Assembly: GCF_013376005.1 (NCBI RefSeq)
Contig: NZ_JABMJK010000012.1
Span: 124,001-188,000 of the forward strand
DNA: 64,000 nucleotides
Reading direction: 5' to 3'
Source: Duganella sp. SG902
Lineage (GTDB): Bacteria; Pseudomonadota; Gammaproteobacteria; Burkholderiales; Burkholderiaceae_D
Below, in pieces: positions 25,557-34,041 of this stretch. Under the pieces are notes generated by a model. That model saw only the letters and a list, made by a program, of their open reading frames with translations. It searched no databases and was not told where the DNA came from. How positions within the stretch are numbered: position 1 is the first letter of the stretch; the number at the start of each line of letters is the position of its first letter. The translations under genes were made by a program, and so were the position numbers.

Positions 25557-26984
25557 GTGAAGCGCGCGCCCGCCCTGATCCTCGTCGCCTCGGCCCTGTT
25601 GGCCGGTTGTGCGGACATGGGCAAGATTCAGCCGCAAGCCGTGCAGTTGAAGGCCGCCGAGCTGAATCCCGGCCGCGCCCTGAGCGCCGCCAGCGCCAAC
25701 GTCGATTGGCCGCATGAACGCTGGTGGGAAGCGCTGCACGACGAGCAGTTGAACCAATTGGTGACCACCGCGTTGAGCGACAATCCCTCGCTGCGCGCGA
25801 CGCAGGCGCGCGTACGCCAGGCCGAAGCGCTGGCCGGCGTCGCGCAAGCCGCCACGCTGCCGCGCGTGGATGCCGCGGCCAGCGCCGACCGCGAGTTGTA
25901 CCCGGCGCACAGCACCATCCCCGCACCGCTCGCAGGGAACTACGCGAGGAAAAACACCGCCACGCTATCCGGTTCCTACGACCTGGATCTGTGGGGTCGC
26001 CATCGCGATGCGCTGGCCGCCGCGCTGGACGACGTCCACATGGCGGCCGCCGAAGCGCAAATGGCGCGCCTGACGCTGGAAACCTCCATCGTCCGCGGCT
26101 ACATCCAGCTGTCGCTGGCTTACGCGCTGCAGGACAGCGTGGCGGACAACCTGGCGCAGCGCCAGCGCATCCTGGACATCACGCGCCGCCGCCAGGCGGC
26201 CGGCCTGGCCAGCGAGCTGGAAGTGGCGAACATCGAAACAACGCTGCCAGCGGCACGGCGCGAGCATGAGCAATATGGCGAGACCATCGCTCTGCTGCGC
26301 AACCAGCTGGCGGCACTGATCGGCAAGGGACCGGGCGACGGCGATACGATCGCCCGGCCAACGCTGGCCTTGCAGGCGGACGCTCCGGCGGCGGTGCCAG
26401 CCAACCTGCCGGCGGAGCTGGTCGGACGGCGGCCCGATATCGTGGCGCAGCGCTGGCGCGTGGAAGCCGCCGGCGCGCGCATCGAAGGCGCGAAGAAGGA
26501 CTTCTACCCGAACGTCAACCTGGCCGCGTTCGCGGGCATGCAGTCGCTGGGCTTCGGCCACTTTCTCGACGCCAGCTCGCGGATGCGCGGCATCACGCCG
26601 GCCATCAGCCTGCCGGTGTTTGACGGCGGACGACTGCGCAGTCAACTCGGCAACCAGACCGCGATCCGCGACGGCGCGGTCGAGCAGTACAACGCCACGG
26701 TGATCCAAGCCATGTCGGACGTGGCCAACGCCGTGGTGAGGATGGAATCGGTCAGGCAGCAGGACCTGCTGGCGCAACGCGCGCTGGCGTCGGCGCGGCG
26801 CCAGCAGCGGCTGGCGGAACAGGCCTACGCCGCCGGCATGACGGACTCGCTGAACGTCATCAACGCGCAACTGACCTTGTTGAACGAACAGCGGCAAATG
26901 GCGCAAGTGGCAAGCAAACAACTCGATAACTTCGCATTGTTGATGTCCGCGCTTGGTGGAGGCATAAATCTGGATTCACATTGA
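25557..26984 (+). CDS. Outer-membrane efflux lipoprotein (NodT/OprM type)
   Basis: A 475-residue outer-membrane factor forming the exit duct of a tripartite efflux pump. GTG start (VKRAPALILVASALLAGC): the lipobox LLAGC (Cys18) gives an acylated N terminus. Two OEP repeats follow (about 55-260 and 285-470), with the typical W.....D..L..L...AL..NPSL, DLWGR and VGRRPDIVAQRWRVEAA motifs. Most such genes sit with RND or EmrAB pumps; here the partners are the FUSC, DUF1656 and HlyD genes downstream, with a MarR regulator between. Confidence 0.95.
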   Translation: MKRAPALILVASALLAGCADMGKIQPQAVQLKAAELNPGRALSAASANVDWPHERWWEALHDEQLNQLVTTALSDNPSLRATQARVRQAEALAGVAQAATLPRVDAAASADRELYPAHSTIPAPLAGNYARKNTATLSGSYDLDLWGRHRDALAAALDDVHMAAAEAQMARLTLETSIVRGYIQLSLAYALQDSVADNLAQRQRILDITRRRQAAGLASELEVANIETTLPAARREHEQYGETIALLRNQLAALIGKGPGDGDTIARPTLALQADAPAAVPANLPAELVGRRPDIVAQRWRVEAAGARIEGAKKDFYPNVNLAAFAGMQSLGFGHFLDASSRMRGITPAISLPVFDGGRLRSQLGNQTAIRDGAVEQYNATVIQAMSDVANAVVRMESVRQQDLLAQRALASARRQQRLAEQAYAAGMTDSLNVINAQLTLLNEQRQMAQVASKQLDNFALLMSALGGGINLDSH

Positions 26985-27032
26985 TACATAAATAGTACAA
27001 TCAATCCTTTCCAAAATATTAGAGGAGTGGCA

Positions 27033-27530
27033 ATGAGTAGTTTTGAAGCGACTAAAAAGCGCCTAAAAAACATCCATGGCCGAATACCGGAATTCCCAGA
27101 GGAGTTGATGCGCCTGGTGCGCATGACTTACCACATCCAGAAACGGATGAAAGATTTGAGCAACGCCGCGCTGCGCAAATACGAACTGGTGGATGCCAGC
27201 TACATGGTGCTGGCGGTGCTGTACGGTTCGGACAACGAGACGTCGACCGCGTCCACGCTGGGCGAAGCCTGCATGGAAAAGCCGGCCAACCTGACGCGCG
27301 TGTGCAATGACCTGGAAGCGCAAGGCCTGATCACGCGCGGCAACCGCCCCGGCGACCGCCGCTGCGTGATGATCTCGCTGACCGACGCCGGCCGCGCGCT
27401 GGCCGAGAAGGTGCTGCCGGAAGTATGGAACAAGACCACGCGCGCCTATGACGGCTACAGCGCGGAAGACATCAAGCTATTGGAATCGCTGCTGAAACGG
27501 CAGCTGGATAATTTAGAATCACTTACCTGA
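27033..27530 (+). CDS. MarR-family transcriptional regulator
   Basis: A 165-residue MarR regulator: helical dimer parts at both ends and a winged HTH at about 55-125 (TASTLGEACMEKPANLTRVCNDLEAQGLITRG, then the wing RPGDRRCVMISLTDAGRAL). ATG at 27033 has GAGGAG six bases upstream; a GTG six bases earlier is a weaker choice. It lies between the outer-membrane factor and the FUSC gene and probably represses this efflux operon, with release by aromatic or phenolic ligands as is usual for the family. Confidence 0.93.
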   Translation: MSSFEATKKRLKNIHGRIPEFPEELMRLVRMTYHIQKRMKDLSNAALRKYELVDASYMVLAVLYGSDNETSTASTLGEACMEKPANLTRVCNDLEAQGLITRGNRPGDRRCVMISLTDAGRALAEKVLPEVWNKTTRAYDGYSAEDIKLLESLLKRQLDNLESLT

Positions 27531-27540
27531 ACCTCAGCAT

Positions 27541-29682
27541 ATGAACACCTCTCCCGCCGCCCAGCCCTCCCAGGAACACAGCGCGGCGCGGAGAGTCCTC
27601 AACTGGGTGCACGCCCAAACAGCCGACTGGCTGCGCACCGAGGGCGAACGCTGGATCTTTGTCGCCAGGGCCATGCTGGCCTCCTTCTCGGCCCTGTGGC
27701 TGGCCTTCCGCCTCGGGCTGGACGCCCCCTACACCGCGCTCGCCACCACCATCATCCTCGCGATGCCCAGCAGCGGCATGGTGCTGGAAAAGGCGTTCTA
27801 CCGTTTTCTCGGCACGCTGGTGGGCTGTTCGGCCGCGCTGGCGCTGGTGGCCTTGTTCCCGCAGGCGCCGATCGTGCTGTTCATCGGCCTGGCGCTGTGG
27901 GTGGCGCTGTGCACCGGCGGCGCGGCCATGCACCGCAACCAGCAGTCCTACAGTTTTGTCCTTGCCGGTTACACGGCGGTGATGATCGCGGTGCCGGCGG
28001 TGGATGCGCCGGACCACGTGTTCACGCTGGCGGTCACGCGCGTGACCGAGGTGGGCCTGGGGATTATCTGCTCGGCGGTGGTGCATGACGTGTTTTTCCC
28101 GCGCCGCCATTCGCGCGCGGTGATGCGCACGGTTCAGGCGCGCTATGCGGGCTTCATCGATTTTTGCCGGCAGGTGCTGGAGCACCGCATCACACCGGCC
28201 GACGCGGAGCTCAGTCATTTGAAGTTCGCCGCCGATATCGCCGCGCTGGAATCGGGCCGCGCCGCCGCCTTCTTTGAAGCGGGCCATTCGCGCTCGCATA
28301 CGCGCCAGCTGCATGCGTTCAATGCCGCCTTCATGACGGCGCTGACCACCTTCTACACGCTGCACCGCCTGAGCCACCGCCTGCGCACGGCCGGCGAAGG
28401 CCCGGTGCCGGCGCTGGTGGAACCGATGTATGCGCACATGGCCGGCGCGCTGCGCAACGAGCTGACCTCCGCGCGCCTGGCGCGGATGCGGCACGAGCTT
28501 GCCAGCGATATCGCCGCCGCGCGGGCGCGGCTGGCCGCCGGCCCGGCGCTGGAACGCGCGCCGCGGATCGACTTCGACACCGCTGTGGAACTGCTGGAAC
28601 GCTTCGCCGGCAATCTCGCCGACTTCGCCGCGCTGTACCACGGTCTGACGCAGCGCAAGCGCCAGCAGATCAGCGATCCCGGCGCCTACTCGCCCAGGAC
28701 GCCGCCGGCTATCATCGTCGCCAGCGGTTTCCGCGCCGGCGTCACGCTGCTGGCGACAGCCGCCATGTGGTACTGGCTGGCGTGGCCCGCGACCGTCAAC
28801 GCCGTGCTGATGGCGACCATTTTCTGCGCGCTGGCCTCGTCCTCGCCACGCCCGACGGCGCTGGTGCGGCAGGTGCTGATCGGCTTCCTGATCGCCATCC
28901 CGGCCGCCTTCGTCACCGAATTCCTGCTGGTGGCCAAGGCCGACAACTTCTACCCGCTGGTGCTGGCCGCCCTGCCGCTGTTCGCCTGCGGCGCCTACCT
29001 GAGCAGCGGCCCGCGCTGGGGTGGCGTCGGTGTCGGCCTCGGCATGTTCTCGGCCACGCTGGTGGTGCCGTCCAACCTGATGCGCTACGACGTCGAATCG
29101 TTCATCGGCAGCGAACTGTCGTTGACCATGGGCGTGGTGGTGGCCTACCTGATGTTCAAGGTGGTGCTGCCCGAGCACACCATGGGGCATCGCGGCCACG
29201 TGGCGGCCGCGTTGTGGCGCGAGGCGCAACACGCATGCGGCGCGCGCCTGCATCGGCTCAAGCGCCGCTTCGACAACCGCGTGCGCGACCTGCTCAGCCA
29301 ATTGAACGCGGCGGCCGGTCCCGCGCCCAACGCGGAAACCCGCGCGGTGGTGCGCCAAGGCCTGACCTTGCTGGAGCTGGGCCACGCCGTCATCGAACTG
29401 CGCCAGCTGCTGGCGGCCTCGCACGCGGGTCGCGCCCGCGACAGCCTGGAGGCGGTGCTGCGCCAACTGGCCGCTTATCTGCGCGCGCCGTCGCGCCGGG
29501 GTGGCGAGCTGGCGCTGCAAGCGGTGCTGGACGCCGGCACCGCGATACGCGCCGCCCTGCCCGACGCCCATCCCGAACGGCGCGCGCGCCTGCACACGGC
29601 GCTGACCGATCTGCATTCCATCTACACGTCCTTGCTGGACCAGCTTTCAGGAGAACCGCATGTTCCATCCCCTGCCGCGTGA
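27541..29682 (+). CDS. FUSC/AaeB-type inner-membrane efflux protein
   Basis: A 713-residue FUSC-family protein of the AaeB/YdhK type. Two sets of membrane helices (about 40-185 and 390-550) are separated by soluble helical regions of about 200 residues, the standard FUSC layout. In E. coli, AaeB exports hydroxylated aromatic acids with AaeA. The DUF1656 gene starts within its 3' end (23-bp overlap), and a HlyD-type adaptor follows, which reproduces the aaeXAB set. Confidence 0.94.
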   Translation: MNTSPAAQPSQEHSAARRVLNWVHAQTADWLRTEGERWIFVARAMLASFSALWLAFRLGLDAPYTALATTIILAMPSSGMVLEKAFYRFLGTLVGCSAALALVALFPQAPIVLFIGLALWVALCTGGAAMHRNQQSYSFVLAGYTAVMIAVPAVDAPDHVFTLAVTRVTEVGLGIICSAVVHDVFFPRRHSRAVMRTVQARYAGFIDFCRQVLEHRITPADAELSHLKFAADIAALESGRAAAFFEAGHSRSHTRQLHAFNAAFMTALTTFYTLHRLSHRLRTAGEGPVPALVEPMYAHMAGALRNELTSARLARMRHELASDIAAARARLAAGPALERAPRIDFDTAVELLERFAGNLADFAALYHGLTQRKRQQISDPGAYSPRTPPAIIVASGFRAGVTLLATAAMWYWLAWPATVNAVLMATIFCALASSSPRPTALVRQVLIGFLIAIPAAFVTEFLLVAKADNFYPLVLAALPLFACGAYLSSGPRWGGVGVGLGMFSATLVVPSNLMRYDVESFIGSELSLTMGVVVAYLMFKVVLPEHTMGHRGHVAAALWREAQHACGARLHRLKRRFDNRVRDLLSQLNAAAGPAPNAETRAVVRQGLTLLELGHAVIELRQLLAASHAGRARDSLEAVLRQLAAYLRAPSRRGGELALQAVLDAGTAIRAALPDAHPERRARLHTALTDLHSIYTSLLDQLSGEPHVPSPAA

Positions 29683-29872
29683 AGTCGATTTCTTTGGCGT
29701 GCTGCTGCCCGGCGTGCTGCCGGTGTTCCTGGCGGCCGTGCTGCTGCAATTGGTGCTCGATGCGGGCCTGAGCCACGTCGGCGCTTATCGCCGCAGCTGG
29801 CACCCGGCGCTGGTGCGGCTTTGCGTGTTCGTCTGCATCTTCAGCGCCCTGCTGGTCACCCTGTACCAATAA
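29660..29872 (+). CDS. DUF1656 small membrane protein (AaeX-like)
   Basis: A 70-residue DUF1656 protein with two membrane helices (about 12-33 and 48-68) and the family opening PREVDFFGVLLPG. AaeX/YdhI homologues always lie with FUSC and HlyD pump genes; the molecular role is not known. The start overlaps the FUSC 3' end by 23 bp and has CAGGAGAA upstream. Confidence 0.94.
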   Translation: MFHPLPREVDFFGVLLPGVLPVFLAAVLLQLVLDAGLSHVGAYRRSWHPALVRLCVFVCIFSALLVTLYQ

Positions 29873-29896
29873 CTTCATCTACCGAGAGAGCCTTCT

Positions 29897-30757
29897 GTGA
29901 GCGCATCCAAGATTTTTCGATTTTGCCTGACCATGCTGTTGCTGGCGGCGGCCCTGTGGATGGGCCGCTCCGCATGGGACCATTACATGGAATCCGCGTG
30001 GACCCGCGACGGCCGCGTCAAGGCCGACGTGGTCAACATCAGCGCCGACGTCGCCGGCGCCGTGACCGAAGTGCTGGTGCACGACAACCAACTGGTGCGG
30101 AAAGGCGATGTGCTGTTCGTGGTCGATAAGGCGCGCTACGAAAACGCGCTGGCTCAGGCGCAGGCCATGCTGGCGTCGCAGCAGGTGGAGAAAGGCCGCC
30201 GCGCGCAGGAAGCCAACCGCCGCGCCGCGCTTGACAACGCCGTGGTGTCGGCCGAGAGCAAGGAGATGGCGCAGGCGGCGGCCGGCACCGCGTCCGCGCA
30301 GTATCAGGCGGCGCTGTCGGCGCGCAATCTGGCGGCGCTGAACCTGGAGCGTACCGTGGTGCGCGCGCCGGTCAGCGGCTATGTCACCAACCTGAATGTG
30401 CACGCGGGCGACTTTGCCGCCGTGGGTGCGGCCAAGCTGGCGCTGATCAACGCCGATTCGTTCTACGTGGTCGGCTACTTTGAAGAGACCAAGCTGCCGC
30501 TGCTGAAAGTGAACGACAAGGTGGAAGTGCGCATGATGAGTGGCGCCGCGCAACTGCAAGGTCACATTGAAAGCATCGCGCACGGGATCACGGACCGCGA
30601 CGCCAGCATGGGCCGCGAAATGCTGGCCGATGTGAATCCGACCTTCAACTGGGTGCGGCTGGCGCAGCGCGTGCCGGTGCGCATTCATATCGACGAAAAG
30701 CCAAGGAATCTGGATCTGGTGGCCGGCACCACCTGCACGGTGGTCATCCATGGATAA
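29897..30757 (+). CDS. HlyD-family periplasmic adaptor (AaeA-like)
   Basis: A 286-residue membrane-fusion protein. One N-terminal anchor helix (about 8-25), a split biotinyl-lipoyl motif (about 45-75 VNISADVAGAVTEVLVHDNQ and 150-170 VRAPVSGYVTNL), a helical hairpin between them, and a beta-barrel domain (about 180-280). GTG start at 29897 behind GAGAG. It links the inner-membrane FUSC protein to the outer-membrane factor. It overlaps the next regulator gene by 8 bp. Confidence 0.94.
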   Translation: MSASKIFRFCLTMLLLAAALWMGRSAWDHYMESAWTRDGRVKADVVNISADVAGAVTEVLVHDNQLVRKGDVLFVVDKARYENALAQAQAMLASQQVEKGRRAQEANRRAALDNAVVSAESKEMAQAAAGTASAQYQAALSARNLAALNLERTVVRAPVSGYVTNLNVHAGDFAAVGAAKLALINADSFYVVGYFEETKLPLLKVNDKVEVRMMSGAAQLQGHIESIAHGITDRDASMGREMLADVNPTFNWVRLAQRVPVRIHIDEKPRNLDLVAGTTCTVVIHG

Positions 30758-31649
30758 CAATCTGATCCGGCTGTTTCTCGATGCCGCGCAGCTGGGCAGC
30801 TTTTCGGCGGCTGGCCGCAAGCATGGCTTGTCGCCGGCGGCGGCCAGCGCCAGCATCCAACGCCTGGAGGCGTCCTTGCAGGTCAAGCTGTTCGAGCGCA
30901 CCACGCGGCAGCTGCGGCTGACCGAGGAAGGCCGTTTGTATCGCCACTTCAGCGAGCAGGCCATGGCGTTGATGGCGGAGGCGGAAGCCAGCCTGCACGC
31001 GGGCACTGGCGCGGTGCGCGGCGTGGTGAAGATTTCAGCGCCATCGGATTTGGGGCGCAACGTGCTGTTGCCCATGCTGGACCAGTTCCGCGCGCGGCAT
31101 CCCGAGGTGCGGTATGCGCTCACGCTGACCGACAACACCGCCAACATGGTGCAGGACGACATCGACCTCGCGCTGCGCTACGGCCAGCTGGCGGACAGCG
31201 AGATGGTGGCGCGCGTGCTGGCGCCGAGCCGGCGTGTGGTGTGTGCGGCGCCGTCGCTGATCGCCAGCGATGGCGGCCCGGCCACGCCGGAGGCGCTGGC
31301 CAGCCTGCCCACGCTGGTGCTGGTGACCGCGCTCGGGCCAATGCAGGAATGGCGCTACCGCGGCAACGATGCCGACGACGAGCGCCTGTCCGTACGCGTG
31401 CGCCGCACGCAACAGAGCAACGACGGCGAAGTGATACGCAAATGGGCGATCGCCGGCCAGGGCTACGCGTACAAGTCGATCCTCGATATTTCGGACGATC
31501 TTCGTTGCGGGCGGCTGGTGACGGTGCTGGACGAATATTTCACGGACAGCGCGCCGCTCAATCTCCTCTACCACCGCAACCGCTATCAGCCGCCGCGCAT
31601 CGCCCAGCTTATTGCGTTTTTGATGGAGCGCTTTGCGGATCTGACATAA
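30750..31649 (+). CDS. LysR-family transcriptional regulator of the efflux locus
   Basis: A 299-residue LysR regulator: HTH at residues 1-60 (MDNNLIRLFLDAAQLGSFSAAGRKHGLSPAAAS...), substrate-binding domain from about 90. It overlaps the end of the HlyD gene by 8 bp in the same direction, and so is co-transcribed with the pump. aaeXAB in E. coli is controlled by the LysR protein AaeR, so a matching role is plausible though the E. coli gene is divergent. The 3' end overlaps the next gene by 41 bp on the opposite strand. Confidence 0.92.
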   Translation: MDNNLIRLFLDAAQLGSFSAAGRKHGLSPAAASASIQRLEASLQVKLFERTTRQLRLTEEGRLYRHFSEQAMALMAEAEASLHAGTGAVRGVVKISAPSDLGRNVLLPMLDQFRARHPEVRYALTLTDNTANMVQDDIDLALRYGQLADSEMVARVLAPSRRVVCAAPSLIASDGGPATPEALASLPTLVLVTALGPMQEWRYRGNDADDERLSVRVRRTQQSNDGEVIRKWAIAGQGYAYKSILDISDDLRCGRLVTVLDEYFTDSAPLNLLYHRNRYQPPRIAQLIAFLMERFADLT

Positions 31650-32091
31650 GTCCCATTTGCCGCAGCAGCGTGAGGTTGTCCTCAAGATGCCAGTTTTCCG
31701 CGATGCGGCCGTCCACCACCCGGTACAGGTCGAAGGCCTGGAAATCGATGGCCTGGCCCTGGCCTTGTGTGCCGCCAAACCGGCCGGTGAAGTGGCCCGT
31801 GAAGTGCAGGCGCACCGACACTTGATCGCCGTGCGGCACGATGTGGGTGGCTTCGGCCTTCAGGTCGGGGACGGCGGCGCGGAAAGCTTGGGAGGCCTGC
31901 AGCGGGCCGCCCGGACCTTGCTCGCGGCCTGGCGGCAAGGTGCGGTCGATGAAGTTGGGCGCCAGCGCCTTTTGCGCCAGCGCGGGGTCGCCGGTATTCC
32001 AGAACGCGGCGTAGGTGCGCGCGGCGTCAACGACAGGATCGGCGTGGGCGGTGCCGGCGGCCAGCAGACTGGCAATGAGAAGTGCTTTCAT
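31609..32091 (-). CDS. Secreted SnoaL-like (NTF2-fold) protein
   Basis: A 160-residue exported protein: signal peptide 1-17 (ending AHA), then an NTF2/SnoaL fold with ARTYAAFWNTGDPALAQKALAPNFIDRT, VRLHFTGHFTGRF and FDLYRVVDGRIAENWHLEDNL, the last being the family's C-terminal strand pair. Members include polyketide cyclases and many uncharacterised proteins; the substrate cannot be named. It is convergent with the LysR gene and overlaps its 3' end by 41 bp. Confidence 0.88.
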   Translation of the reverse strand: MKALLIASLLAAGTAHADPVVDAARTYAAFWNTGDPALAQKALAPNFIDRTLPPGREQGPGGPLQASQAFRAAVPDLKAEATHIVPHGDQVSVRLHFTGHFTGRFGGTQGQGQAIDFQAFDLYRVVDGRIAENWHLEDNLTLLRQMGLMSDPQSAPSKTQ

Positions 32092-32202
32092 AGGGGCTTC
32101 CTTTTCGTGAGTGAATGGAAGCCATTGTCCGCGCCGCGCGCCTGCGGCGGAATGCGGCCGGCGCTTGAAGCACCTTCAACGCCAGCTTGAATATCGCCGG
32201 GG

Positions 32203-32949
32203 CTAACGCGCGCCGGCGGCGTCGATGATGGCGCCGCTGACGTAGGAGGACTGCTCGCCGAGCAGCCACAAGATGGTTTCGGCGATTTCCTCCGGCTGGC
32301 CGCCGCGCCCCAGCGGCACGGTGGACGCCAGCTTGTTCACGCGGTCGGCGTCGCCGCCGCTGGCGTGGATGTCGGTGTAGATGATCCCCGGCCGCACGCA
32401 GTTCACGCGGATGCCTTCCGGGCCCACCTCTTTCGACAAGCCCAGCGTCAGCACATCCACCGCGCCCTTGGAGGCGGCGTAATCGATGTACACATTGCCG
32501 CCGCCATGGCGCGCCGCGCCGGACGACACGTTGACGATGCCGCCGCCCTGCCCGCCGCGCGCGGTCGACATGCGCTTGACCGCTTCTCGGCTGCACAGGA
32601 AATAGCTGAGGATATTGGTGCTGAACACCCGTTGCAGGCGCTCGGCCGACATGTCGGCCAGCTTGCCCCGCTGTTCCAGCACACCGACGTTGTTGACCAG
32701 CGCCGTCAACGGTCCCAGTTGCCGGTCGACCGCAGCGAACAGCCGCAGCACGTCCGCTTCCACGCCGACGTCGGCCTGCACGGCGATCGCCTCGCCGCCT
32801 TCGGCCACGATCTGCGCGCGCAGGCGCTCGGCCGCCGCCGCGTTGCTGTGGTAGTTGATGCAGACCGCGTAACCTCGGCGGCTCGCCAGCAAGGCCGTCG
32901 CCGCGCCGATACCCCGGCTGCTGCCGGTGACCAGCATCACCTGCTTCAT
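32203..32949 (-). CDS. SDR-family oxidoreductase
   Basis: A 248-residue short-chain dehydrogenase with TGSSRGIGAAT (8-18), NNVGVL, the catalytic YIDYAASKGAVD and C-terminal GQPEEIAETILWLL.....YVSGA...D.AG features of the FabG-like branch. Start at 32949 chosen because it shares bases with the stop of the upstream membrane-protein gene (TAATG); a longer frame would overlap that gene. NADP preference is probable. Substrate unknown. Confidence 0.93.
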   Translation of the reverse strand: MKQVMLVTGSSRGIGAATALLASRRGYAVCINYHSNAAAAERLRAQIVAEGGEAIAVQADVGVEADVLRLFAAVDRQLGPLTALVNNVGVLEQRGKLADMSAERLQRVFSTNILSYFLCSREAVKRMSTARGGQGGGIVNVSSGAARHGGGNVYIDYAASKGAVDVLTLGLSKEVGPEGIRVNCVRPGIIYTDIHASGGDADRVNKLASTVPLGRGGQPEEIAETILWLLGEQSSYVSGAIIDAAGAR

Positions 32950-33281
32950 TACTTCTCGGGGCTGAGATGACTCAGCGCATAGGTCAGGTGCTGCCACCAA
33001 TGCTCACGCGACTGCACGGTGCGCAGGCATTTGCGGTCCAGCTCCGTCTTGAAAATCGGATCCACGCACTGCTTGGTCAACAGCGCGTTGCGCTGGTTCT
33101 CGGCATTCACCAGCGCAACGCATAGCCAGAAGATCACGCCCAGGAACACAATCACCAGGCTCCACGCCAGATGATTGATGTAAGTCCATTCAAACAAGTT
33201 CTCCAGCATCGGCGAAGATTCCTTGTAGATCTTCATGACCTGGCCTTCGACTTCCTCTCGTTCGTTTCGTGGGAATTTCAT
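32949..33281 (-). CDS. Hypothetical single-pass membrane protein
   Basis: A 110-residue protein of unknown function. One hydrophobic helix (about 37-60, LAWSLVIVFLGVIFWLCVALV) is preceded by a charged N terminus and followed by a domain with two Cys (KQCVDPIF, RKCLRTVQ) and a Trp pair. It lies 22 bp downstream of dsbA on the same strand and overlaps the dehydrogenase start (TAATG), so the three are probably one transcript. If the C-terminal domain is periplasmic, its two cysteines could be DsbA substrates; that is speculation. Confidence 0.75.
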   Translation of the reverse strand: MKFPRNEREEVEGQVMKIYKESSPMLENLFEWTYINHLAWSLVIVFLGVIFWLCVALVNAENQRNALLTKQCVDPIFKTELDRKCLRTVQSREHWWQHLTYALSHLSPEK

Positions 33282-33303
33282 CGTCTTACCCGTCCTTCCT
33301 TGA

Positions 33304-33960
33304 TTACTTCTTGCCGGCGCGTTCCTGCAGCGACTTCGCCACCAGGCTGTCCACCACCTGGAACATGACCTTGTGCGCCGCGTCAGCCGACGTCAAGCCG
33401 TGGCCCGCCACCGCCGGCGAGGTGGTGTAACGGCCGTCGATGACCAGTGCCGGCACACTATCCAGTTTATACTGAGTTGCCACTTGCTGCGCGCGTTTCA
33501 GCTTGGTCTGCACACCGAAGGAATTGAACGCCTCCAGGTACTTTGCCTTGTCCACGCCGTTCTTCACCACGAAGTCCAGCAGCGCGGCGTCGGTGTTCAG
33601 GCGGTTGCGCTCGACGTGGATGGCGTGGAACAGTTTTTCGTGCAGGTTGGTCACGTTCAGCGCTTCCAGCGTGTAGAACGCCTTGGCTTGGGCGTCGTCA
33701 CCCATGTGCATGCGCTTGAAGACGATCTTGTCGCTGTTCTTTTTCACCCAGTCGGCCAGCACCGGATCGAGCACGTTGCAATGCGGGCAGTGATACATGA
33801 AGAACTCTAGCACCTCGACCTTTTTGCCGGTATCCGGGCGCGGGCCGTTGACGGTGTTGTAATCCAGGCCATCCTTGAAGTCGGCGGCGGTGGCGCCAGC
33901 GGCGGCCGCCACGAAGGCGACGGTGGCGAGCAGTGGGCGCAGGAAGCTCAGGAAACGCAT
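33304..33960 (-). CDS. dsbA: Thiol:disulfide interchange protein DsbA
   Basis: A 218-residue periplasmic disulfide oxidase. Signal peptide 1-25 (ending GATA), thioredoxin fold with active site CPHC in FFMYHCPHCN (about 53-62), helical insert, and the cis-proline loop in SVPALVIDGRY (about 167-177). It introduces disulfides into exported proteins; its partner DsbB is not in this window. The upstream neighbour is the cobalamin-type binding-protein gene, 81 bp away. Confidence 0.95.
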   Translation of the reverse strand: MRFLSFLRPLLATVAFVAAAAGATAADFKDGLDYNTVNGPRPDTGKKVEVLEFFMYHCPHCNVLDPVLADWVKKNSDKIVFKRMHMGDDAQAKAFYTLEALNVTNLHEKLFHAIHVERNRLNTDAALLDFVVKNGVDKAKYLEAFNSFGVQTKLKRAQQVATQYKLDSVPALVIDGRYTTSPAVAGHGLTSADAAHKVMFQVVDSLVAKSLQERAGKK

Positions 33961-34041
33961 ATCTATCCTTCATATGAGATAAGTGGAAACGCGGGGAGAT
34001 TACCACCTTTTTCACCTTAGGGCCCAGGGGTTAAGCCGGAC

